This document shows, piece by piece, positions 27,152 through 35,139 of a stretch of DNA of 64,000 bases. The stretch's first letter is position 1; every line of letters starts with the position of its first letter. A program made the translations under genes and the position numbers. The notes under the pieces were generated by a model that was not told the origin of the DNA, ran no database searches, and saw nothing but the letters and a program-made list of their open reading frames with translations. The stretch is from the NCBI GenBank assembly GCA_016713885.1, contig JADJOF010000006.1, positions 62,001 to 126,000 of the forward strand, written 5' to 3'. This DNA comes from Bdellovibrionales bacterium. GTDB taxonomy: Bacteria > Bdellovibrionota > Bdellovibrionia > Bdellovibrionales > JAMPXM01.

Positions 27152-28754
27152 TATCACTCAGCATGTGGTCCGCGACGCGGAGGGCATTGGCCGCGATGGT
27201 CAGGCCTGGATTTGTCCCGCCGCTTGTTGGGAAGAACGAAGCATCGACAATGTAGAGATTTTTAAGATCATGCGTTTGATTGTAGCGATTCAGAACGCTT
27301 GTCGTGGGATCGTCGCCAAAGCGGCAGGTTCCGCAAACGTGACCGAGAAGCTCATTGTTGTGAGCGAAGCTCAGTCGTCGTGGCCGGTATGGGGCCAATA
27401 GAGTCGCGACTTCTTTCCTGAGAATTCGGAGTCGCTTTCGATCTGCTGAGCGCAGCTTGTATCTCAGCTCAAGCTCTCCGGTCGTATGGAGCGAGACTTG
27501 ATTGTCGATGTAGGGGAAATCTTCAAGTGTTGCGGCGAGTACCGTCGAGCTATCGGTGAGCTTTGAGACTTGACGGGCAATCGGAGAATTGAGTTTGCGT
27601 ACGATAAAGGCTGATAGTGCGCGGGAGTTGAGTTCCAGTTTGCGTGCAAGATCTTGTACGATCGCTTGAGCCGGAGGGAATGCGCCAAACGACTGGACAG
27701 TTCCAAGTTTGACACCGTTTCGATAGTAGAAGTCATTGAAGGCGATCTCTTTTAAGGGCTTTGTGCTCCCATCTGTGTTTGGGAAACTCAACGAGTAGAC
27801 GTCGATCAGGTGTCGCATGAGGTTTTTTCCGACGACGCCACTCGAGTTTGCAAGGCCCCGTGGCCAGATGGCCGATTTTGATTTGAGGAGCAGCTGAGGC
27901 GTGTGAATCGCGCCTGCTCCAAGAATAAATCGTTTGGCTTTGAGCGTGAAAATTTCGCCTCGAATACTGACGACGGCCCTTGTGACCTCGGCGTCGTTGG
28001 CCTCAAGCTTCACAACTTCGCAGTCGAGCAAGAGTGCGGCATTGAACTCAGAGATCGCGGGTTGCAGACAGATTTTAAACGCATCGTTTTTACAGTTTTT
28101 TGCGCAGAGAATGCCTTGGCATGTTTCGCATCCGGGGACATCGTCGTAGGCCTTGGGCAGCAAGTACGGATGGAGTCCCTGTTTTTTGAGTTCGTCCATG
28201 AGCTGAAGATTGATGGGGTGAGGTGCGCGAGGTTCGCGGTACTGAAAGCGATCAGCGGGCTTTAATGGATCCGCGGCCCCTCTCACTTTAAATAGAGACT
28301 CTGCTTTTTCGTAGTAGGGGACGAGGTCGTCGTAGGTAATCGGCCAGCGGTCTGGCGCTGTCGAGTGGCTCGAACTTTCTTTATAGCGGCCGGGTGTAAA
28401 GTCGCATGGAAAAAAGCGTTCGAAAGCCATTCCGTAGAGGGCGCTCGATCCGCCAGCACCGGAGCCTAGAAGTGGAAAGAGTCTTTTCGAGATGAAGCGC
28501 GATCTGTCGTTGAGAGCGTCGGTGCTTCGCCCGGATTGTTTGAATATCGCGTTGAGCGCAGAAGGCTCGGTGATTCTTGAAATCGATTCCTCTGGGAAAC
28601 GGCCAGTGTTGAGCCTGGAGAGTCCCTTCTCGCAAAAAAGAACGCTTTGACCGCTCTTTGCTAACGCGTGGCCCAAAACGGCGCTGCCAATTCCAGTTCC
28701 AATCACGATATTGTCCCAGGTTCGCTCTTTGATCTGATCAATGGATAGGTCCAT
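27132..28754 (-). CDS. GMC-family FAD oxidoreductase
   Basis: 540 residues from ATG 28754, preceded by a strong GGAGGTGG site. The Rossmann FAD-binding motif is WDNIVIGTGIGSAVLGHALAKSGQSVLFCEKG. Other family marks are FILGAGAIHTPQLLLKS and the C-terminal HVCGTCRFGDDPTTSVLNR with NLYIVDASFFPTSGGTNPGLTIAANALRVADHML. A CETCQGILCAKNCKND cysteine cluster resembles that of membrane-linked GMC dehydrogenases and some sterol oxidases. It oxidises an alcohol of unknown identity. It is divergent from an AraC-type regulator only 18 bp away, a natural regulator-target arrangement. The C-terminus is encoded by a palindromic repeat. Confidence 0.85.
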   Translation of the reverse strand: MDLSIDQIKERTWDNIVIGTGIGSAVLGHALAKSGQSVLFCEKGLSRLNTGRFPEESISRITEPSALNAIFKQSGRSTDALNDRSRFISKRLFPLLGSGAGGSSALYGMAFERFFPCDFTPGRYKESSSHSTAPDRWPITYDDLVPYYEKAESLFKVRGAADPLKPADRFQYREPRAPHPINLQLMDELKKQGLHPYLLPKAYDDVPGCETCQGILCAKNCKNDAFKICLQPAISEFNAALLLDCEVVKLEANDAEVTRAVVSIRGEIFTLKAKRFILGAGAIHTPQLLLKSKSAIWPRGLANSSGVVGKNLMRHLIDVYSLSFPNTDGSTKPLKEIAFNDFYYRNGVKLGTVQSFGAFPPAQAIVQDLARKLELNSRALSAFIVRKLNSPIARQVSKLTDSSTVLAATLEDFPYIDNQVSLHTTGELELRYKLRSADRKRLRILRKEVATLLAPYRPRRLSFAHNNELLGHVCGTCRFGDDPTTSVLNRYNQTHDLKNLYIVDASFFPTSGGTNPGLTIAANALRVADHMLSDTSGAGS

Positions 28755-28772
28755 GATGCCACCTCCTGCACA

Positions 28773-29621
28773 TTGTCGTGGAACAAGCGAAAGACCACTT
28801 TGCAAAATGTGAAGGTCTCAGTAGTTTTTAATTCGATTGGGGTACTGAGCGTGGCTGGTCTTGAAAATTACAGCATTGATTTTGATAGCTACAAGACGTC
28901 GATCTATCATCGCAGTCGTGATTTTCATTTCATGCGCCGAACAGCTGTCAGAACTCATATGAGCTGTGACTTTGATGTGTTCCCTGGGTCTTGGTTCTTA
29001 TTTTTGTCGCAGATGCCGCAAGGGCAAGTCAGTATTCGCGCAAAGAGTGGCGAGTTATTCTTTGAGCCGCCCGTTGCGGTTTTTCTCCCGCCATTTAAAT
29101 TGATTCGCTGGAAGCAGTACCCCGGCGATTCAGATTGGATTGCGATTCGCGGAGAGACAGAACTGCCGGTTGAGCTCGGGACAGATCCATTTGTATTTAA
29201 GTGGGACGTCGAACAACGTGTCGCCTCACTCGATGACATCATCGGTTTGATCAGAAAAGGGCAGAAGGATGCGGTGTCAGTTCCGGCGGAACTGACGGGC
29301 TCTCGGCTCGCAAGATCGTTAAAAAACGCGATTGATCTTGGCTTTGACAGCAGCGCAAGTCTTGAAGACCTTTGCTCGGAACTCGGCGTTCGTCCCAATA
29401 GCATGTCGCATACATTTCGTTCATGCTACGGTGTAAGCGCGAAGGACTATCGAAATCGGCTTCAGGTCAACCAAGCCATTCGAAAGCTGTCGATTGAAGG
29501 CATGAGCTTAACGGATGCTTGCTATGAGGCGGGATTTGACGAGTATAGCAGCTTCTACCGGCAGTTTCGAAATTGGCTCCGTGTGCGGCCATCTCATATT
29601 TTACCGGATCAATGCCGTTGA
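28773..29621 (+). CDS. AraC-type regulator, paralogue 1
   Basis: Up to 282 residues. The true start is uncertain because TTG 28773 nearly touches the divergent gene; a start 10-30 codons further in is likely. The N-terminal ligand-like domain includes FFEPPVAVFLPPFKLIRWKQYPGDSDW. The C-terminal AraC double HTH includes DLCSELGVRPNSMSHTFRSCYGVSAKDYRNRLQV and LTDACYEAGFDEYSSFYRQFRNWLRVRPSHIL. The gene at 30269 has the same layout and a matching VAIFVPPFTIIRW segment, so the two are paralogues. It probably controls the divergent GMC oxidoreductase; this is inferred from position. Confidence 0.82.
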   Translation: MSWNKRKTTLQNVKVSVVFNSIGVLSVAGLENYSIDFDSYKTSIYHRSRDFHFMRRTAVRTHMSCDFDVFPGSWFLFLSQMPQGQVSIRAKSGELFFEPPVAVFLPPFKLIRWKQYPGDSDWIAIRGETELPVELGTDPFVFKWDVEQRVASLDDIIGLIRKGQKDAVSVPAELTGSRLARSLKNAIDLGFDSSASLEDLCSELGVRPNSMSHTFRSCYGVSAKDYRNRLQVNQAIRKLSIEGMSLTDACYEAGFDEYSSFYRQFRNWLRVRPSHILPDQCR

Positions 29622-29637
29622 GAATCAAAATGCGTTT

Positions 29638-30141
29638 TTATGGGTCGGAGCGACGGGTTTGATCGCTTTCCACGCGTGTCTTTAGCGCCGCATTCATGGC
29701 GTTAAATCCACTGCGCATTCCGAGATAGAGGACCGGTGCTACGAACGGCACTAACAATCCTGAAAACTTCTCGGAGTGCACCAGCTCTGTCCGGTTGGCG
29801 CCGAGCCTGCGGAGAAGAATCGAGTGATGACCATCGAGAATCCCGGCTCGCCAAAAGGTTCCCAGCCAAGTTAACTCCTCGTGTTTGCGTACGGCCATGA
29901 CTTTGACATCGAGCCTGCGGGTGGCCAAGTAAGGTGGTACAATGGTGAGATTGAGCTTTCCGCCGACATGGGGTTCCCCACATATTTTTTTTATGAGAGG
30001 ATTCCAAGTCGGGTACGCCTGGAAGTCGATGAGAGTCGCCCAAACGCTATCGACCGAACAATCAATTTCAATTCTCGTCAATACTTCCAACAAGCTTCCG
30101 ATCCTTTGCAAGCGAGCACCATGTGGGTTTGCGGTCGACAT
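29638..30141 (-). CDS. SRPBCC (polyketide cyclase/dehydrase-like) protein
   Basis: About 167 residues from ATG 30141; in-frame sequence continues to 30246 but would overlap the region before the second AraC gene. The pattern is typical of the SRPBCC fold: TRIEIDCSVDSVWATLIDFQAYPTWNPLIKKICG, a GGKLNLTIVPPY strand, LTWLGTFWRAGILDGHHSILLRR, and a final amphipathic helix (PVLYLGMRSGFNAMNAALKTRVE). Members bind hydrophobic ligands in a deep pocket. It is flanked by the two AraC paralogues and close to the GMC enzyme, which suggests one small metabolic or ligand-sensing locus. Confidence 0.8.
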   Translation of the reverse strand: MSTANPHGARLQRIGSLLEVLTRIEIDCSVDSVWATLIDFQAYPTWNPLIKKICGEPHVGGKLNLTIVPPYLATRRLDVKVMAVRKHEELTWLGTFWRAGILDGHHSILLRRLGANRTELVHSEKFSGLLVPFVAPVLYLGMRSGFNAMNAALKTRVESDQTRRSDP

Positions 30142-30268
30142 TTGACTGTCTGGCGAAAGTCCCGATAGTCTGCACGCCACCCATGCCAAGAGTACGAAGT
30201 CTGGGCGTTTGAGTTCTAGGCGTTGTTTAACGGCCGTTTGCGTCAATGTTTGGGGCGGGTCCTTCTGG

Positions 30269-31084
30269 ATGAAAAATGGAATTCGATATGAAGACCTTCA
30301 GAATCTTCCAGAGCCGTTCAAGGTGGTTCAAGGCGATTGGTCTCGCAGTTCATTTTATGGATTGGAGCTTCCGCTTCGTCTAATGGTTCGAGTGAGTAAC
30401 GGCTCGGAACCCGTAACCGTCATCGAGACTTATGGTGGCATTGCGACGGTTTTTGTGACTCGATCGAATTTAAGTCGACTTGGTGTTTGGTGTGGAGGCA
30501 GTGCATTTTCGATAAATCTGACTGGGGATCCGGGCGTTGCGATTTTTGTTCCGCCATTCACGATCATTCGCTGGCAAATCTGCGCTGGCAGCCAGGAGTG
30601 GTATTGTTATGGACTGCCTCTCGATGCGTTGCCACGGCATGAAGAGCTGCCCGTTCATCCGACCGCCATGAACTGGGACGATGCACAGATTTTTAGGACT
30701 CCGAAGACGCTGGCGGAACAGTTAGTTTCTCGCCGGAGTGAGTGGGATGTGTTTAAGCCTTCGGCCATGGCCAGCGATCTCGTCGCGGCCGTTAAAAAAC
30801 AACTCGATCTGCGCTTTAAGGAATTCGTTAAAATTCAGGACATTTGCGCCGAGATTGGGACTAGTCCGAATTATATTTCGAGGGCTTTTAAAGACTACTA
30901 CGGTTTGGGGCCGCAAGAGTACTTGGCCGAGCTCAGAGTGTTCGAAAGCCAGCGTGAAATCCTCTTTAAGGATGGTCAAAATCTCATTGCGTCGGGCTTC
31001 AACGCCGGATTTCAGGATGTCAGTCGGTTTAACAAAAACTTTAAGAGGCGCTTCGGGCATTCGCCGCGGAAATTCATAAAATAG
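30269..31084 (+). CDS. AraC-type regulator, paralogue 2
   Basis: 271 residues from ATG 30269; a longer frame to 30209 is less likely because it would overlap the upstream SRPBCC control region. The N-terminal domain carries GDPGVAIFVPPFTIIRWQICAGSQEW, matching paralogue 1. The C-terminal HTH pair is DICAEIGTSPNYISRAFKDYYGLGPQEYLAELRV and LIASGFNAGFQDVSRFNKNFKRRFGHSPRKF, ending almost at the stop. This pattern is standard for AraC/XylS. It is divergent from the SRPBCC gene, as paralogue 1 is from the GMC gene. Confidence 0.85.
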   Translation: MKNGIRYEDLQNLPEPFKVVQGDWSRSSFYGLELPLRLMVRVSNGSEPVTVIETYGGIATVFVTRSNLSRLGVWCGGSAFSINLTGDPGVAIFVPPFTIIRWQICAGSQEWYCYGLPLDALPRHEELPVHPTAMNWDDAQIFRTPKTLAEQLVSRRSEWDVFKPSAMASDLVAAVKKQLDLRFKEFVKIQDICAEIGTSPNYISRAFKDYYGLGPQEYLAELRVFESQREILFKDGQNLIASGFNAGFQDVSRFNKNFKRRFGHSPRKFIK

Positions 31085-31243
31085 CGTGGCTGTTTCCATG
31101 CGCCCCTGTCGGCATGTTGAGTTGATCGGGCGAGAAACGGCATCGGGTTCAGCAAAGTCTGCATGGTTTGAGGGGCAAAGACGCGTCGTCTATCGTTGTC
31201 GTGAGTATAGCGTTTGGTACGGGGATTGGATTCTGATCCCCAT

Positions 31244-31756
31244 GTGAAACATGTTCTTGGATTGATCATTCTGGTGTTTTTTTCAAACCCGGTGCTGGCG
31301 GCCGAGGAGCCCGCAGCAGGATCCGCGTTGGCACCGTCTTTGGTTCCGGCTGTTTATCAGGCGGCGCAAGTCTATTCGGTCGGGAATGAGATCCTGCTTC
31401 TTTTGGAGTCCCCTGAGCAGTCCAAGGCCTCGGTTTTGGTGAGTTCGCAAGTGGAGAATGCCGTTCTCTTGGGTGAGATGGACGAGGACACGGGGCTTCT
31501 TGTGGAACAAGAGTTCTCCGAACTTTCCGGCGCACGCTATGAGCTTCCGCGCTCGAAAGAAGAGCTACTCACGGCGATTGGGCTTCCGTTATCGGCGGCA
31601 ACCGAGGATCAGGATTGGAATGATCTTCTGCGAGTTCATATCGAAACGACGCTAGCGCTCTCGCCGCATGCAAGCCGCCTGGTCTTTGAAGCGCTCGGCG
31701 TGTCGATGAGCCAAGACGCACGCGCGATCTTGCCAGAAAACCCACCAGAAAACTGA
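31244..31756 (+). CDS. Small secreted protein of unknown function
   Basis: 170 residues from GTG 31244, chosen because it gives a good signal peptide (KHVLGLIILVFFSNPVLAAEE). The mature part is acidic, with VGNEILLLLESPEQSKASVLVSSQVENAVLLGEMDED and a C-terminal helical stretch. No family is recognised. It is followed directly by the third palindromic repeat. Confidence 0.6.
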   Translation: MKHVLGLIILVFFSNPVLAAEEPAAGSALAPSLVPAVYQAAQVYSVGNEILLLLESPEQSKASVLVSSQVENAVLLGEMDEDTGLLVEQEFSELSGARYELPRSKEELLTAIGLPLSAATEDQDWNDLLRVHIETTLALSPHASRLVFEALGVSMSQDARAILPENPPEN

Positions 31757-31762
31757 ACTGTC

Positions 31763-31814
31763 CGGATGTCGTATGACACGGTTCAGCTTCCGGCGCCGGA
31801 AGCTGAACCGTGTC
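31763..31814. repeat. Palindromic intergenic repeat, copy 3: perfect 40-bp palindrome
   Basis: The left flank CGGATGTCGTATGACACGGT matches copy 2. Positions 31775-31814 form a perfect 40-bp palindrome with 20-bp arms (GACACGGTTCAGCTTCCGGC and its reverse complement). It lies seven bases after the secreted-protein gene and 55 bases before the nitrilase start. A run AATTTCTT follows on the plus strand, so it could work as a terminator. Confidence 0.85.
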
Positions 31815-31869
31815 AATTTCTTCTCTTTGGCGTGTTGATTTGAGGTGGAGAGCCGAGCTAACACTTTCA

Positions 31870-32697
31870 ATGAGCATGAAGATCGGTGTTGGCCAGATTT
31901 ACAATTCAACTGATGTTGATCGGAATTTTAGGCAGATCATCGACCTGCTTTTTCGTTTCAGGACTTTTGGGGTTGATCTGGTTCTTTTTCCAGAATGCGG
32001 CCTTTCCGGCTTCACGTCAAAAATGAGAGAGTGCACAGGTGCTGTATTATTACCGTATCTTGCTGAGATTCAATCTTGGGTGAACGAAGTTGGAATTGAC
32101 GTCGTGTTGCCAACTGCGATTGTCGAGGCCGGGAAAATTTATAACTCGGGCTTTTGGATCCACCCGGGTTGCCGTAGGGATCAGTTTTATAAAACCGGGC
32201 TGACCGAGACTGAAAAAAAATTTTTCGCGATTCCCGATTTTAATCAGCCGAAAGTCTTTGAAAAGAATGGCGTTAGATTTGCGGTATTAATTTGCTGTGA
32301 AGCCGAACATGCGCCGTGGTCCTATTTTCAGCATGGGGAAGCCGACGTCATTTTGTGGCCAGGATACTGGGGATCGGCAGTTGATGATCAGTGGTCCGAA
32401 GAAAAAGAATCAGGTCGCCCCAATCCAATCTATGCGAACATGCTCCATTGGAAGCTTCCGCTTATTCAAGCCAATTTCGCGGCAAATGATCTTGGTAACC
32501 ATAAAGGGGCTGGGCCAGAGGGCCTCAGCTTGGTTGTTGATCAAAGCAACAGACTTGTCTATCGGGGCGCTCACCTGAGGGCCGATGGCTTTGTCGTCTA
32601 TGTACAAAAAAAAGGTGGTCAGACATCGGTCGTCGACTGCGTGTCATTGCCTGAAGCTGGTGATTACCTAGCGCCAGTCGTAGTTAAAGCTCACTGA
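31870..32697 (+). CDS. Nitrilase-family carbon-nitrogen hydrolase
   Basis: 275 residues. ATG 31870 (or 31876) is preferred over a GTG at 31810, which lies inside the palindromic repeat. The catalytic triad of the superfamily is visible: Glu in VLFPECGLSG, Lys in QFYKTGLTETEKKFF, and Cys in AVLICCEAEHAPW. The typical end DVILWPGYWG and ANFAANDLG (usually N-x-x-G) are also present. These enzymes hydrolyse amides or nitriles in the cytoplasm. No close substrate group can be named from the sequence. Its end overlaps the convergent oxygenase gene by 30 bp. Confidence 0.88.
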   Translation: MSMKIGVGQIYNSTDVDRNFRQIIDLLFRFRTFGVDLVLFPECGLSGFTSKMRECTGAVLLPYLAEIQSWVNEVGIDVVLPTAIVEAGKIYNSGFWIHPGCRRDQFYKTGLTETEKKFFAIPDFNQPKVFEKNGVRFAVLICCEAEHAPWSYFQHGEADVILWPGYWGSAVDDQWSEEKESGRPNPIYANMLHWKLPLIQANFAANDLGNHKGAGPEGLSLVVDQSNRLVYRGAHLRADGFVVYVQKKGGQTSVVDCVSLPEAGDYLAPVVVKAH

Positions 32698-33324
32698 AAT
32701 TCGCGCGGTCTTAAGATCGATCATGTTCTTTTTAGACGTCGAACGAGCGGCGGGCGTCTGCGGAACTTCGTGACGAATCCAGCTATCAAAAAGGACGACC
32801 TCGCCCGCGCTTGGTTCGACTGTGTAGAACGGCTGCTCGCGCTTTGGTGTGCTGGGGTGTCGTGGTGGCTGCGCCATATAGCGATCAAGACGTGGATCCT
32901 CAAACTTGATGGGGCTCGTGCCTGAGGGCGTATTGACGTAGAAGGTGCCTGATACAACCGAGAGCGGATGCAGGTGAAGACTGTGCACGGTGCTTGGAGG
33001 CATGATGTTGATCCACATCGTGACAAGCTCAAGTCCGCCGCTACCGAGGTCCCAGTGCTGTTTTTTTGCAAAGCGCTTCACATGCGGCTGCAGGTGAGTG
33101 GCAAGCTCTTGGAAAGCGGGGAACCCCTCGTGCAGCTTATCCATTGAGCCGTAGCTCGTGTAGCCATTTTGGTAGTGATCGCGCGACCACTCAATTCCCT
33201 GATCATCGATTTGCAGGAGGCCTTTGGCATCGCTCAAGATGTCTTTGATGAGTGATTTCGACAAAGCGGGCTTGCCGAGTTTTTCTTGATAAATGAACGT
33301 TGGGAAGAGCGTATGAAATGCCAC
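32668..33324 (-). CDS. Putative 2OG-Fe(II) oxygenase (TIGR02466-like)
   Basis: 218 residues. The order of motifs fits the TIGR02466 group: FHTLFPTFIYQEKLG at the N-terminus, TMWINIMPPSTVHSLHLHPLSVVSGTFYVN in the middle, and PSAGEVVLFDSWIRHEVPQT then ARISVSFNYDW at the end. The His residues of HLHP and IRHEV and the Arg of ARISVSFN are the likely iron and 2-oxoglutarate contacts. Many members hydroxylate proteins or small molecules; the substrate here is unknown. A small gene follows upstream on the same strand. Confidence 0.85.
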   Translation of the reverse strand: MAFHTLFPTFIYQEKLGKPALSKSLIKDILSDAKGLLQIDDQGIEWSRDHYQNGYTSYGSMDKLHEGFPAFQELATHLQPHVKRFAKKQHWDLGSGGLELVTMWINIMPPSTVHSLHLHPLSVVSGTFYVNTPSGTSPIKFEDPRLDRYMAQPPRHPSTPKREQPFYTVEPSAGEVVLFDSWIRHEVPQTPAARSTSKKNMIDLKTARISVSFNYDWR

Positions 33325-33351
33325 GCCCCTCCCTTAACGTGAAAGAGCCGA

Positions 33352-33609
33352 CTAAGCAATCTGCTCATCTGAAATTGAAGCCGATATTGTCGACGAAACA
33401 CCGGCCAGCGGCTCAAGGCCTTCGCTTGTGAGCCCGCGGCGTCTGAGCGGCTCAATCAGCCATTGAGCATTTTCGGCGATGAATCGCTTCGCATCGGGAT
33501 TGCGGTTCAGCGCGACGGCGGTTAGAAAGGCGGTTTCGCCGCGAAGAGTTTCAAAGACGAAACCGGCGGCAGAGCGAGTGTTTTCGATCAGGTATCCCAG
33601 GCGGAGCAT
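33352..33609 (-). CDS. Small protein of unknown function
   Basis: 85 residues. A strong AAGGAGGTGCTCC site directly before ATG 33609 supports it as a real gene. The N-terminal half (LGYLIENTRSAAGFVFETLRGETAFLTAVALNRNPDAKRFI) is helical. The C-terminus is Ser/Ala-rich (GVSSTISASISDEQIA). It lies 28 bp ahead of the oxygenase gene on the same strand, so the oxygenase and this small protein are probably co-transcribed. It could be a precursor peptide or substrate, but nothing in the sequence proves that. Confidence 0.65.
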   Translation of the reverse strand: MLRLGYLIENTRSAAGFVFETLRGETAFLTAVALNRNPDAKRFIAENAQWLIEPLRRRGLTSEGLEPLAGVSSTISASISDEQIA

Positions 33610-33747
33610 GGAGCACCTCCTTCATACCCATAGTGTAAGTCTGATTTTCGCTATGGCGAGGTGAATCAGACGGTCTTGACGCCTTTCTTTTTATTGTGTC
33701 GAGCGGGCTCGCCTCGTTAAGCTCAAGGGACTTTTGAGGAGGCCTGT

Positions 33748-35139
33748 ATGCTTCAGCCATCGCGAGTTAAAAAGGTATTGGACGTGGCACTTGAGCGGGG
33801 CGCGCAGTTTGCCGAGCTCTTTGTCGAGGACACGTATTCGAGCAATTTGAGTCTTATTGACTCAAAGCCATCGCAGGCTGTGGTGGGACGCCTCAAAGGT
33901 GCGGGGATTCGTGTGTTTTATGGGCATGAGCAGATTTATGTCACGACGAATGACCTTTCCGAGGTGGGCCTGCTGAAGGCGGCACGGACGGCGGCTGCAG
34001 GCCGTGTCGGCACGTCGGGTGAGGTGACTCGAATTGAGGCAAAGGACTTTTCGCCCGCCCGCTTTGACGCGATTCACACCTATGGCACGAAGCCCTGGGA
34101 GTATGACCGAGACAAGAAGTTTTCACATTTGATGCGCATGGACCGAGCGGCTCGAGGACACTCGGCGCTCGTTTCGCAAGTGGAACCGATGTTGATTGAG
34201 AAGACACAGAAGATTTTGGTCGCAAACTCTGAAGGTCTTTGGGCTGAAGACGAGCGAAACTACGTCCGCGTGTTTTTGGATGTGACGCTTGAAGAGCAAG
34301 GCGTTCAAGAGTCGCAGCACGCGCGTGCTGGGCGACTTGGAACGAGCGAGTGGTTTGATACCGTGGACTTTGAGCACATGGCAACCGATGTCGTTGACCG
34401 CGCAAAGGTGCTTTTGCACGCGGACTTTGCGCCGGCCGGCGAAATGCCGGTGATTATCGATAATGGTTTTGGTGGTGTTATTTTTCACGAAGCCTGTGGT
34501 CATGGACTTGAAACAACTTCAGTTGCAAAGGGGGGCCTCGGTTTTTGTGGAAAGATGGGCGAGAAGCTTGCCGAGAGCTGTGTCACCGCCATCGCTGATG
34601 GCACGATCGCCAACACCTGGGGCTCACTCACAATTGACGATGAAGGCATGCCGACAAAGAAAACTGTTTTGATCGAAAATGGAGTTTTAAAGAGTTACGT
34701 CGTCGACGGAAGGGGAGCAAAGCAAACGGGCTTTGCTCGCACGCGGAGTGGCCGCAGACAGAGTTACAAATATGCGCCGGCGTCGAGAATGCGAAACACG
34801 TATATAGCAGCCGGCGAAGATCGTCTTGAAGATATGATCCGAGATATTGACTACGGCATTTACGCGAAAGACATGGGCGGTGGGTCGGTTTCACCTGGGA
34901 CAGGTGAGTATAACTTTGCGGTCCGCGAAGCGTGGCTGATTGAAAACGGAAAGCTTGTGAAGCCCGTGAAGGGCGCAACACTCATTGGCCGCGGTATTGA
35001 AACTCTTGGCCGGATTACCCGTGTTGGGAATGAATTGAAGCTTCAGGACGGAATGTGCGGCTCGGTGAGCGGTAGTATTCCGACGACGGTCGGGCAGCCG
35101 GCGATCCTTGTATCGAAGATGCTCGTGGGAGGTCGCTAA
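33748..35139 (+). CDS. tldD: Metalloprotease subunit TldD
   Basis: 463 residues, starting at ATG 33748 with GAGG upstream. It contains the TldD zinc motif HEACGH (HExxxH, near residue 248, in FGGVIFHEACGHGLE) and the typical C-terminus GTLIGRG-like KGATLIGRGIETLGRITRVGNELKLQDGMCGSVSGSIPTTVGQPAILVSKMLVGG. TldD with PmbA/TldE forms a heteromeric protease that digests unfolded peptides and, in some bacteria, matures peptide antibiotics. The next gene overlaps by one base (TAATG), as expected for the pair. Confidence 0.96.
   Translation: MLQPSRVKKVLDVALERGAQFAELFVEDTYSSNLSLIDSKPSQAVVGRLKGAGIRVFYGHEQIYVTTNDLSEVGLLKAARTAAAGRVGTSGEVTRIEAKDFSPARFDAIHTYGTKPWEYDRDKKFSHLMRMDRAARGHSALVSQVEPMLIEKTQKILVANSEGLWAEDERNYVRVFLDVTLEEQGVQESQHARAGRLGTSEWFDTVDFEHMATDVVDRAKVLLHADFAPAGEMPVIIDNGFGGVIFHEACGHGLETTSVAKGGLGFCGKMGEKLAESCVTAIADGTIANTWGSLTIDDEGMPTKKTVLIENGVLKSYVVDGRGAKQTGFARTRSGRRQSYKYAPASRMRNTYIAAGEDRLEDMIRDIDYGIYAKDMGGGSVSPGTGEYNFAVREAWLIENGKLVKPVKGATLIGRGIETLGRITRVGNELKLQDGMCGSVSGSIPTTVGQPAILVSKMLVGGR

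Noticed and set aside
31810..31869. GTG start for the nitrilase-family gene inside the palindrome
   Set aside because: The extra 20 residues are not like the family N-terminus (KIGVGQIYN) and the start would be buried in a 20-bp stem.
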